NCBI GenBank assembly: GCA_037043015.1
Contig: CM073327.1
Location: 11,514,727-11,578,726 of the forward strand
Length of the DNA stretch: 64,000 nucleotides
Source of the DNA: Bryum argenteum
Lineage: Eukaryota > Streptophyta > Bryopsida > Bryales > Bryaceae
Direction of reading: 5' to 3'
Shown here in pieces: positions 46,290 through 57,300 of the stretch. The notes under the pieces are model-generated. The model worked only from the letters and a program-made list of their open reading frames with translations. It searched no databases and was not told where the DNA came from. Position 1 is the stretch's first letter. Every line of letters starts with the position of its first letter. The translations under genes and the position numbers were made by a program.

Positions 46290-47007
46290 ATGGACGCGGT
46301 GAGCTTGGGGTCTGAGAGATCTAACGAGAGTGTGCCTAAGAAGAAGAAGAGGAGAGGGGGTACTCGTTTTAGTAATACGAAAGGGCGCAAACGAAGTGCA
46401 TTGCGAAAGGTGGGTGCGTCTAGGTCGAGTGGAGATGAGGGAAGCCTTGCTGATTATGATCTGAACGATGATGAAGTCGGGCCCCAGTATAGGAGGAATC
46501 TGAAAATGCGGTCGATCAATCTTGACACAGTGATCGAGATTAACGAGAAAGACACTGTTGAAGATGGGAACGAATTCAAAAGATTTACAGAAGATCAGAA
46601 GCGCGGTAGAAGTGGATCGACATCTAGCGAATCTCTATGTTATTACATAGGTGGTGATGAGGTTGCACAGGATTCAGAGAAGCAGGTACGGTAGTATTCT
46701 TGAGATTTTGCAATTAAATTATGGCACTTTGAGTTTAATTAGTTTAATGTTTGTCTACTAGGGTGATGCCGATGAAGGTCTGAAGGACGATGAGAGAGAT
46801 GATTTAAGTTTTGGCGGTACGGAGAAAGATTTCGAAAACTGTTCTGAAAACGAGGAGCGGATGGTCGAAAAGAAGAAGTTGGTAGATGTTGAAGAAGATG
46901 AAGATACCACTGATCGTATCTTAGAGGAGGAGGTAAATGACATGACGTTTTTTTTAAGTGTGATGAAGGAATCTGGGCACATTTTAGCATTCACGTCCAT
47001 AGATTAG
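46290..47007 (+). CDS. Acidic nuclear protein, two exons
   Basis: Exon 1 46290-46685 and exon 2 from 46762, with donor GTACGG and acceptor CTACTAG joined in phase 0. The frame ends at 47007, but a GTAAAT donor at about 46931 would allow further exons. N-terminal PKKKKRRGGTR is a strong nuclear localisation signal; the rest is highly charged (DLNDDEVG, VEEDEDTTDR). No known domain. It diverges from transposase copy 2, and an acidic ORF also diverges from copy 1, so it might be an accessory gene of the MULE-like element, as MURB is in maize MuDR. It could equally be an unrelated host gene. Confidence 0.45.
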
Positions 47008-47368
47008 ATATTTGATTATGTTTGCCCAGTACGCCAATATAGATTTCAATTAAGTATTGCTTTTGTAAGAAAAATGTGACGTACTTTTTAAAAGAAGGTT
47101 TGTTTGGTTTTGATAACTCTAAATCATGTCAGTTTTGACTTTTGAATGCGGCACAAGTGTAAAGTCCCTTGAATAGAAAAGGCGCAGTAGGATAATATAA
47201 AGGATTGAAGGGTATAACCCCTAGTTGGTACGGGTATACATGGAGCGCTATACATGGCAAGGGTATAAACACCCGGCTACGGCAGACCCAGACCACGGTA
47301 TCAATCCCCGGCCCTGGCAGCAGCGCCGTTGGGTAACGGGGTATAATCCCCCGGGCCCGGCAGCAGGT
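47008..47368. other. No supported gene
   Basis: AT-rich to about 47210, then GC-rich sequence with GGTATAC/CCCGG motifs leading into the minisatellite. Confidence 0.4.
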
Positions 47369-47713
47369 ATGCCCTGCCATGTCCCGTAGATGCCCTGCCA
47401 TGTCCCAAAGATGCCCTGCCATGTCCTGTAGATGCCCTGCCATGTCCCGGAGATGCCATGCCATGTCCCGTAGATGCCCTGCCCGATCCCGTAGATGCCC
47501 TGCCCGAGCCCTGCCCCTTTGACGCCCGGCCCATGCCCTGCACCGTTAATGCCCTTCGACTGGTCGGGTAGGTCCTGCGGCCAGTCCGCAGATGCCCTGC
47601 CCGAGCCCTGCCCCTTTGACGCCCGGCCCATGCCCTGCACCGTTAATGCCCTTCGACTGATCGGGTAGGTCCTGCGGCCAGTCCGCAGATGCCCAGCCCG
47701 AGCCCTGCCCCTT
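47369..47713. repeat. GC-rich minisatellites (21-bp and 97-bp units)
   Basis: About seven 21-bp units of ATGCCCTGCCATGTCCCGTAG (47369-47515) run into a 97-bp unit present twice plus a partial copy (about 47499-47713) containing GTTAATGCCCTTCGACTGGT. A single copy of the 97-bp unit recurs at about 51148-51222. Confidence 0.75.
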
Positions 47714-48702
47714 TTCTCGGATGCCATGTATTCACTTTATCTTCCCTTACACGTTTATTGGTGTAAAACCCGTGTTCAGGTGACTCGTGTATCGTTCCAG
47801 GGATTCTGTGAAGTGACCAAGGCAAGTAGTGCTAAAACAACCAAACCCACAAACGTTCCTAGTCCCAACTTATGTTTTAGCCTTGCAGGGCAAGGGTATC
47901 CCTTTGCAAGAGGGGATGCACAAAGACTCTTTCCCTTATGTTTATCGTGGCGGAAACTTCCACACTTAGACTCTACACACACACACACATACTAAGGCAC
48001 ACATTACGTCCTCACAACTAATCCGTCCTATCCGTCCGAACTAGCAGGTCACGCAGGCCGTCCTGGTTACCCTATCACCCTTACTACAATGACGGACTCC
48101 AAGAGCTCCGAATCCGGCTAGAAGACGTCTACACGTATTCTGGTCACGTACTGCGCTTAATCCGTCCTCTGAGACTACAGAGGAACCCAAGTCTGTGGCA
48201 GCTGGAGGCCGGATTGGAATCCGTCCTCACACACTGTACTCCCAGAACCTCCCAGACCGTAAGTGTCTACCACAGCAGTTTCCCTCTCTCAGACGCCTAG
48301 ACCAGTTCAAGACACAAGGCACTCAAGAATACGCCCAACCCGACTTCAATTCCACAGAAACGATCTAACAAAGAATCCGGATTCCTAACTCCCAACTCAC
48401 ACACACAAAGTAGATCCGGCTTTCCAAGCACTCAACTGAAAAGGAGACAGGGAAATGATCACGCCGAATATGCGCATAAGAAGGTTCGATTAACACTCAA
48501 GCAAGGAATGCTTTGGTGGACAAAACTCCCACCTATAAGTACTTCTAAGTCAACGACTTAGATCCCTAACTGGATTGCGGCGCCGGCCTACCAGGCCTAC
48601 TCCTCAAAAAGCGGCACGCATTCCCAAAAAGAAAACACTATACTGGCCTAGGACGGATACCAATCGACCTCCTAACTCGGCCGTCCTTTGATGCGCCGGC
48701 CT
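47714..48702. other. No supported gene; probable element flank
   Basis: Contains a CA run (47975-47990) and frequent CCGTCC motifs that continue through the following coding region, suggesting one inserted element from about 47.7 to 51.15 kb. Confidence 0.35.
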
Positions 48703-50607
48703 CTAAGACGTCCTACCTCTTTCTTCGCGAACTAACTCCGTGCTTGGCCGCTTCAGTGGCGTCGCTGCGATACGTCCTGCCTTCACTCTCTTGCCCGTGT
48801 CGGTGATCACGTACTCGTCCTCGCTGGAGTTAGTCTCGTCCCCGCTCTTCAACTCTTCCTCTTCGGAATGCTCGAGGCCGATGTCGTGAAGCTTCTGCGC
48901 CCCGGGAGACTTCTCGTATTCCTCGGCCGTGAGCTTCCTCTTCGCGGTGCGCGTGTTCTTGGCCGCGCGAGTCTGGGCCGGGCGGGTGCATCCGACTCCG
49001 TCTTCACCTTCGCCTTGCCCTTCGTGTCGGTCGGATCGAGGGCCCGGCATCCGTCCTCGGCCAGATATCCGCCCGCGGGTCTTGGCCGGAGTAGAAGTGA
49101 AGGCCGGCATCACTACCTCCTTCATCTGCTCCCGGACGGCGTCGAGCAGCACCTTGACCTCGGCGTTGCTCTTCTCTACTTTCGTGGCGTACGTCTTCGC
49201 CGCCAAGAGGAATTTCTTGAATGTCTCCGCCTTGAAAACCTCCGACTCGAGATTCCGGCCTCGAGCAGGTTCGCCCTCTGCAAAGACTTCGGCCGGAACC
49301 TCGCAGATTTCCACGAGCTTTACGACGACTGCTCGTTTGCCGTGATTACGGCCCGCCTTCCGACCAGAGTTCCTCCTCCCTTCTCCCGACCGTCTCGCGG
49401 AGACGTCTATTCTCCGTAATTAGCTTGGTCACTTGCTTCTCCGTCTGCCGGAATCGCTCTCGTCGTCGGTTTGGAGTCCCACTGCTTGACCTCCAAAGAA
49501 CGTCTTCACTCCAAATTCTTGGCATAGCTTCGCCAAGATCCTTGGTAGAGGAAGCATGCACCGGCTTCCGTGAAGTGGTGCCATGCTCGCCTCATGGGAT
49601 CCGGGTGATTGGCGGACGGACCGAGAGGTGGGGGGAGTCGGGGTCGTTCGATTCATGGGGTTCTCCCAATCGGCCGTAACTTCCCCTTCATCCACCGGCC
49701 TTGAGGGTTGTCCCCTCTCAGTCTGAGTTCCGGCCTCGGTCGGATTCGTGGGAGGGGACGGGGACGGAAGGATGATTACCTCTGGACGCGTCCGCGGTGG
49801 GGTTGCCTCCGAGCCGCTCTCTCCGTGCGTCGGGTGGAACGCCCCTTCGCCTCGATCCGACCTCGTCCTCCTCCTCTTCCGAGTATACGGCCTTGCTATC
49901 CGTACTCTCCTCTGACTCGAACACGCCGTTGTTTTGCGACGACAGAGCGATCTCATAGTTCGACTCCTCCTCATCCGTCAGCACCTCCTCCTTCTTGTAC
50001 AGGTGGTAAAGAAAAGGAGTAATAGGGCTAGGACGGGTTTTACCTACGTTTTCCGCAAGCCGGGCGACTAAGTCGCGGATGATCATCCCCCAGTCCGTCT
50101 CCCGTTCGCCGCGCAAGGAGCCCAGGACGGTGTTGGCCAGCCGTACGGTGATCCGGTGCGGCTTCTCTCCGTGAATAATCGGCGCCAAAAACTTGATGAC
50201 GGCGCGCTCCCTCGGATTCCTGCAATCCTCGATCGAGTAGCCATTGTTCTTGTGTGGATCCCCGTGGAACGCCTTCTTCGCCCACTTGTGTTTCCGGCCG
50301 CACAACCCTACTCCGTTGTTTACGGTCGCCGCCGTAAATGACTCCGATGCTCGGCCGTCCGGGAAGCCGGCTTCCCTCTAACCGTCCCCTCGGGTTGGTT
50401 TGGCGCGCCGACCTTGATCTCGCGCACCATCTCCGCGTCGCGCAATCCCCATGGCGTATCCAGCAGGCCGGCTAACCCCATCCTCTCGAGGTCTTCCGTC
50501 AAGGACTTCTTCTCATTCTCCTCGATCGGAATACACGGCGACACGAGCTTGATGGAAATCTTCAGCTCCTCTTGCTCCTGAGCGGAAGCGGACGCCGTTC
50601 CTGCCAT
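48703..50607 (-). pseudogene. Element-derived coding region, frameshifted
   Basis: A minus-strand series of open frames reading as one decayed protein, in order: KISIKLVSPCIP; MIIRDLVARLAENVG and PITPFLYHLYKKEEVLTDEE; an acidic and proline-rich linker; a coiled coil (EKQVTKLITENRRLRETVG); and a C-terminal basic/acidic region with EEYEKSPGAQKLHD. The frame changes at least four times (near 50310, 49850, 49560 and 49340). The PFLYHLYKKxEVLTxEE block recalls accessory proteins of plant LTR retrotransposons, but no RT, integrase or transposase is present. Identity is unproven. Confidence 0.4.
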
Positions 50608-51686
50608 CGGAAAGAAGTGCGCAAGGAAATAGAGAGTCGCCGGGCTGAGGTCGGCCAGTGGGCCGGATCGCAGCTAAGGACGGAAAGCAGAAAGACGGAG
50701 GGCAGGAGCGCAAGACGACAAGGGGCGCAGAAAACGAGGAGGCAGGTGACGACAAGGGCGGACGGGTGGCCTTTTATCGAGGGGGCCGGAGTTAAGTCCG
50801 ACCATCATGACATGGTCCGCCGCCATAATTGTCCTCCCCGTACGGAGTCGCCTTCTAGATTTCTCGCCATTATTAAATTCTTCGCCACTCCGTCCTTCAC
50901 CTACCATCATAACTCCTAATCCGTCCTCTGACAGCACGTCCTAGCCGTACGGGGACAGAGTACGGATTGGCAAATCCGTCCTACTTAACATAAACTAGAG
51001 TTTAACTAATTCCTTTATTTGTAAAAACGTAATTGCCTTATAGTATACGGCTTAGCAAATACATAGGTCGGATTCTAGACACTATACTTATTCTTAATGC
51101 GCATTAGAACATAATGGCCAAAAATCGAAAAAAACGGGGTCCGATACCTTTGACGCCCGGCCCATGCCCTGCACCGTTAATGCCCTTCGACTGGTCGGGT
51201 AGGTCCTGCGGCCAGTCCGCCAGCGCCTCCTTCTCCGACTTCTCTCCGGCCTCTCCTCCCTGTCCGCTCACCTTCCCAGCGCATATCCCAGCGCATATCT
51301 CAGAATAGGCAGGTGATGTCTGCTCCTTCGGCAAGTGATCCTGTGTAATTTAGGAAGCGGGAGGTCATTTGTATGCGCCGGCGCCAAACCCTAGCAATTT
51401 AAAGAGTAGTCGCCGATGAGGCTAAATCCGGCTCAGATAAGCTTGGCAGGAGACAGTTTTGAAAAGCTGTCAGGAGAGATGCCTGACAGAAAGAGTGACA
51501 ATTTGGATTGTAGCTACCAGAATAGAAAGGATGCAATTAGTCAAGATGCTTTCGACGAACTAATATGGCCTACCTGTTCCTATGAACAACTCCTTTCTTG
51601 TCAATAATCAGTTTGATTTCAAGGAAGAAGCTTCAATGGAGAACTTGGGCGTACAAGAGGAGATGACGATGCAGTAGGAAGAGGAG
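50608..51686. other. No supported gene; contains repeat copy
   Basis: 50608-51147 is the upstream part of the decayed element and AT-rich sequence. 51148-51222 is a copy of the 97-bp minisatellite unit. 51223-51686 is the upstream region of the right cassette; short ORFs are interrupted by TAG at about 51674. Confidence 0.4.
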
Positions 51687-54028
51687 ATGGCCATGCGGCG
51701 AGAAGGAGCAGACGTCGATAAGGAGTTGGAGAATGTGAGTTCTGAATCCGAGTCAAGCATCTTTTCTGAGTTTTACAGGGAATACGCTCTTCAGTACGCT
51801 CCAGGAAAGAAATTTAGAACTCGTTCAGAAAAGGAGGCCTGGTTCGTGACGGCATTCAAGGTTAGAATCATCTGCTTCATTTTATACTCAATCCGGTACT
51901 TGTAGCAACCTCAGCTTAGTTTGAGTTGTGTCTCACTGAGATTTCGAATCCAAGCAGAAGGAAGAGTTAGGGTTTACACTAGATGGGGTGGAGGTACTGT
52001 GTCCATTTGAGGGGGGGGTCTACTTGGGATCGTGATGGTTCTGTTATGGTTCGGCTTGGTCTGTCTTCATGGATTCGTGTTGAATCTGCTCGCAGTCTTC
52101 AATATGGTTGTTCAGTCGACGGAGTAATTTTTTTTGCCGATTTAATCACCTTTTTCGCCGATCTGCTTTTTGGCTGGGATCATGAGCTAGCCGTGGTGTT
52201 CCTGTTTGCCATCCTTGCCGTGTTCGTGAAGACCGTGTTGTTGATGTTGAATTCCTCGGTTTGTTGATGATCCTGGTGATCTTGCCGCATGGAGAGGAGA
52301 GGCTGATCCACCAACGTGGAGTGCCGACCTCGTGATTGTTCTGTACAGACGAATTTGCTAGACGATGACGGCCCTCCCGAGGCTGCGATCATGATCTGGC
52401 CGATGGGCTGCCATTGATGATCTCCTCGTGCTCGTGGCGTTCGTGTTCCCGCCGTGATGTCATGCATGTCCTTGTGGCTGTGGTCGTGAGCTGTTGGTGA
52501 AGCTCTGCTTCTCCTTCTGCGTTCTGTGGTGTGGTGTTTAGGATCCCAGCTTGGAGGGGAGGACGGGGCCCCATTTTTTTCCCGAATCCGTCACGTTGCA
52601 CCTAGACCTTCGTCCACGAAGCTCTGGCTTGTTGGTGTTGAATTCCTCGTTTTGTTGATGATCCTGGTGATCTTGCCGCATGGAGAGGGGAGGCTGATCC
52701 ACGAACGTGGATGCCGAGCTCGTAATTGTTCTGTATAGATGAATTTGCTAGCCGATGACGGCCCCCCCGAGGCTGCGATCATGATCTGGCCGATGGGCTG
52801 CCATTGATGATCTCCTCGTGCTCGTGGCGTACGTGTTCCCGCCGTGATGTCATGCATGTCCTCGTGGCTGTGGTCGTGAGCTGTTGGTGAAGCTCTGCTT
52901 CTCCTTGTGCGTTTTGTAGTGTGGTGTTTAGGACCCCAGCTTGGAGGGGAGGACGGGGCCCCATTTTTTTCCCGAATCCGTCACGTTGCACCTAGACCTT
53001 CGTCCACGAAGCTCTGACTTGTTGGTGTTGAATTCTTCGGTTTGTTGATGATCCTGGTGATCTTGCCCCATGGAGAGGGGAGGCTGATCCACCAACGTGG
53101 AGTGCCGACCTCGTGATTGTTCTGTACAGATGAATTTGCTAGCCGATGACGGCCCTCCCGAGGCTGCGATCATGATCTGGCCGATGGGCTGCCATTGATG
53201 ATCTCCTCGTGCTCGTGGCGTTCGTGTTCCCGCCATGATGTCATGCATGTCCTCGTGGCTGTGGTCGTGAGCTGTTGGTGAAGCTCTGCTTCTCCTTGTG
53301 CGTTTTGTAGTGTGGTGTTTAGGACCCCAGCTTGGAGGGGAGGACGGGGCTCCATTTTTTTCCCGAATCCGTCACGTTGCACCTAGACCTTCGTCCACGA
53401 AGCTCTGGCTTGTTGGTGTTGAATTCCTCGTTTTGTTGATGATCCTGGTTGCTTGCTCGCCGTGATGGTCTGGTATATTGTCTTGGCGTTAATGGGGTGG
53501 AGAGGGTCCTTTTCTAGGCCTAATTAATCAGATACTATTTGCAATATGATTTGGCGGGCTGCTGTTGGATTTCTCTTTTAAAATTTTATTAGGCTTGGAA
53601 TGTATTTTGAAGTGGAGATGCTAGAGATTTGTTTTAATATCTATGACGATTGTGAAGTTCTGGCATTGTATAGTATCTGATATCTCGCATGGTGGTGGTT
53701 TTGACTTGTATTGCAGAAACCGTTAAAGCCACTTGCAGTTCATCAGGAAGAGGAATCCGATGCAGACAGTGACCTCTCCTTTCTGAGAGACGAAGTGTTA
53801 GCTTATGTAGATTCCCGTCGATTAGTAATACCATTGTCTTCGGTTCCTGAAACTCCGCCTGCTCTCACCTCTGTCCGTCACACTTCACGTGTTCACGTTG
53901 ATGGGGTTGCGATTAACATGCGCATAAAGAACAATGAGGCCAAAGCTCGTTGTATTCAAGAGAAAGAATTAGCTAGACTTGCACCCAGACGTTCTCCGCG
54001 ACTTGCCGCAAAGTTGACATCTGCATAA
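51687..54028 (+). CDS. Small two-exon nuclear protein (gene 1), right copy
   Basis: Exons 51687-51860 and 53717-54028, with donor GTTAGA, acceptor TTGCAG and phase 0. About 161 residues. Shares the SSIFSEFYRE block in exon 1 and DSRRLVIP, SVPETPP, VNMRIK-like and APRRSPRLA blocks in exon 2 with the left copy. It lacks the PKKRK signal at the exon 2 start. The intron again carries a long tandem array. Function unknown. Confidence 0.6.
52214..53440. repeat. 391-bp tandem repeat array in intron 1 of right gene 1
   Basis: Just over three units with period 390-391 bases and high identity, containing TTGTTGGTGTTGAATTCCTC, GATCATGATCTGGCC and CCCGAATCCGTCACGTTGCA. The identical repeated ORFs on the minus strand are repeat products. 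Confidence 0.85.
52609..53401. promoter_or_regulatory. Iterated palindrome TTCGTCCACGAA, right intron
   Basis: Perfect copies at 52609-52620, 52999-53010 and 53390-53401, each preceded by AGACC and followed by GCTCTGGC or GCTCTGAC. Same core as in the left paralogue's intron, although the surrounding repeats differ in sequence and length. Confidence 0.5.
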
Positions 54029-54350
54029 TTGTATCCATTGATTATATGATATGTTTATCATATACTTAATTATAAAAAGGTTTTAACTTACTTCGTATAT
54101 CTCTTTGTTACTTTGATATCTTCTTATTCTTTTTGTGCTATGTTGTATTCTGGTTTTGGATTCTTAGATGAACATAGCTGAAGTCTAATCCGTCCAAGTT
54201 GAGGAAGCCACACCAACTCCGCTTCATTCTCCACCAACTCGATTGCTTGATGGGATTGATCCTTTACATGACAGCGGCAGAAGTGCTCAAGACGTGGGGA
54301 ACGCAGTTCTGGAGGAGAGTCCACTGGAAACTGATTGTCAACCTCAACCC
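54029..54350. other. Spacer between gene 1 and gene 2, right cassette
   Basis: An acceptor-like TTCTTAG at about 54162-54168 is followed by sequence homologous to the left copy's open frame (MNIAEV against LTLAQI), but here interrupted by TAA. It may be the decayed start of an extended first coding exon. Confidence 0.45.
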
Positions 54351-57300
54351 ATGCACGATCACGATGGAGACGACTCTCACTCTGAAGATGATGACACTCC
54401 ATTGCCGGGAAGTGTCAACGTCGGGATTGTCCACATGCCCCCTCATCTCCAGAACAAAGATCCCGACTGGAGTGCTAATGAGATGCGAATGATTCACAAA
54501 AGTGATTCTATCGCCATTATCAACAGGTTGCGATACAAACCAGTGAAGAAGTCTCGCATGCTAATTCCATTGTGTCGTCTTGTTTGTTATCCAAAGGTTC
54601 GTCCTATCTCGGAACAAGACGTACGGAAGTTGGAGAATGAGTTCAACAAAGGCTACCGCGAAGGCGACCGGGTCATGTACGTTTCTCCCTTCGATAGAAA
54701 AGGGAGAGAGACAACGATTGACGACGGAGATTCAGTGTCGACGGATCCACATTGGAAATCTGCAAATGAAGAGTTTGAGAAGACGTTGCAGTCCGATCCG
54801 GATCTTCAAAACCTGAGTGGTAAGTACTTTTACGTGTACGAAGGTAACCACCGTGTTACGGCGTGGATGCGTCACATTGAAAGGTACCATAAGATGGATC
54901 CTTCGTGGCACATCTCCGTGGATTGTATCGTACTCGATGCACGAGGAGAGAGCAACCTCTTGCTTGACGCTATGAACGACATAAACTGGTGAGTCATTCT
55001 CATATTTTCCGAAAACATTTTGTATGTATTCTATATATCTTCAATATCATTCATGTTTCATCCCACTCTGCAGGTCTACTGAACATGACCATATCGAAGA
55101 CGGATTGTGTGCGAAATTGCAGCGCATGAGGAAGTTCGGAAAATTGAAACTCGAGGATTTCAAGGATCTGATATCTCTTGAGGATTACAGAATTTGCAAA
55201 AATGCTAAAGCAAAAAAAGATACTTGGTATCCTGTAACAGTTGACGTTTTTGTGAAGTTTTTATATGCGGTAAGTTGGGTTTAATGTGTCTCACATTTGA
55301 TTCTTTCTGTTCGGTTCTTTACACCTTACTGAACATTTTATATGTTATACAGAGGAGACTAGCAAAAGCATCAGATGACGCTCAAGCAAATTACTACGCC
55401 ACCGTCCCAAAGGAGAAACAAACAGGACCCGGAGTATGGAGTGCCATGGATTATGCAATCAAGGTAGAAATCAAGTCGATCCGTGGCAAAAACTTCGACA
55501 AGATGGTCGCTGTGGCCAACAACAAACTTGGGAAAGTATTTGCGAAAGAGGTAAAGAAAGCACCCCTATCCAATCTCACATGACTATACTTGTAATTATG
55601 TTTTATAACTTGATTCTTACATATGAATTTCATGTATAGATTTATTCCCATTACAGCAAGAACCTAAAACCCGATATGACTATCGATCGCTTACAAATGG
55701 TAGCTACTACCAATGTTCATTGCGATTTCAAGGGAAAGTGGCTCCAATGGTGGAACTCATCAGACGAAGTTCGACGATCTTTTCGCTTCCCTGATGAACG
55801 TCCAATGAAAGATAAAGCTCTGGTGGCATTTTTGCATCGCGCATCTCTTTGGGCACAGGTATCTTAAATTATCGTTACGTGTTGTTATCGTTAGAGTTCA
55901 TATGATAATATCATCTTTAATATGTTTTCATTGTTCACAGCTCGAGCATTCACTTCAAAGTGAATTACAAAACCTAGTTGACAACGAAAACCTCGACATT
56001 GAGTGGTCTAGTGCTGTTCTGAAGCCATCTGAGTATGTGGAGAAGTGGAGGTTGCTCTTATGGGACAAGGCATTCAACAACTACCTTGGTCCAAAGGCAA
56101 GCCCAAAGTTCATCAAAGGCTCAGATCTTCAAAAGATTACCGGGGGCAAAGTTACAATTAAGCGGCTTTTATTCTGGTATGCTTCTAATTTACTCTTCAA
56201 TATTAATAAAATTGGTACAATTTGTTCAATGTTAACTATCTCATTTGTTCTCATTGTTCTAGGTATTTAAAACAAGAGCTCGTTGCGAAGGGGGCATTAG
56301 CGTCATTCTCCATTCCAATGGAGTTCGAGGACATTTCAGTCACGAATGATCCCCGCAGCTTTTTCTCCACAGCCCAACAAGAGCGGTTTACAAACTCCCA
56401 GTTGACGACCGGTAGATGGTTTCTGGAGTGTGACGACAACTACGTGCACAAGGAGGAGAAGCATCTCCTTCGAAACCTCGCATCAAACCCATCTGGCTCA
56501 GGACCAATGGACATTGACGACGATGACGATGACGACCTCTCCATTCTACCACTCGCACCTGATCCAAGCTCTTCTCCTTCTTCACCAGTTGCAGTGCCCA
56601 AGTCACGGGCAAAGAGGAAGAGACGCAATGCTGTTGCGGAACCTGTTGTACATCTCGAGCAAGAATCCGAAGAAAATGCACCCCTCCCAGAAGACATTGC
56701 AGGGCGTGAAGATGCTGATCTCACTCAGGCTTTAGCGGGAGCCGGAAACAATACAATTCGACGCGGTGCAAGATTGACTCAACTTTCTACGGGTGGACTT
56801 ACGAATGCTGGGTCCCCTCCTCAATCATTCACCGTTGACCACAACTCGCAGCAGTCCCCACATCGCCTCAGCCAGCCAGTATTCGCCAAACGCCCTCTTC
56901 CAAAACCCAATCACATTGGTAGCAGCTCGTCGTCGAAAATATCAGTCACTCTGCCAATGTATCTGGAGAAGGGAAACATTGGAGATTTGGTTCACCAGTC
57001 ATCGAAGACCGCAAAATGGGATTCGCAAATCCTAGATATCGTCGAGCACATCAAGAAGGTATTTTCTCTTACATTTGTCATTCATAATCTCCCTCATTAC
57101 GTTTTATACTTGTAAATCTATTAGCCCCTATCTAATTTTTTAACTTCTTTCTCAGATTGGAAAAGACCGTAAGTACCCGTGTTCGGCGATGGAGTATGAA
57201 CCCAAGCATCCAGGAATTGATCTCATTTTTGCAAATGCTCCCGAGAACTTGCTTGCCTGGGGGTGTCTCCAACAGAAATTCCATCTTGGAACCGGCGTAA

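Noticed and set aside
45800-46290. 5' inverted terminus of MULE copy 2
   Set aside because: No sequence matching the reverse complement of the 3' terminal block was found here or upstream of copy 1.
47369-47713. CRISPR-like array
   Set aside because: Head-to-tail minisatellite with no unique spacers in a eukaryotic context.
52180-53382. Repeated identical ORFs on the minus strand
   Set aside because: Products of the 391-bp intronic tandem repeat, each truncated differently and lacking independent support.
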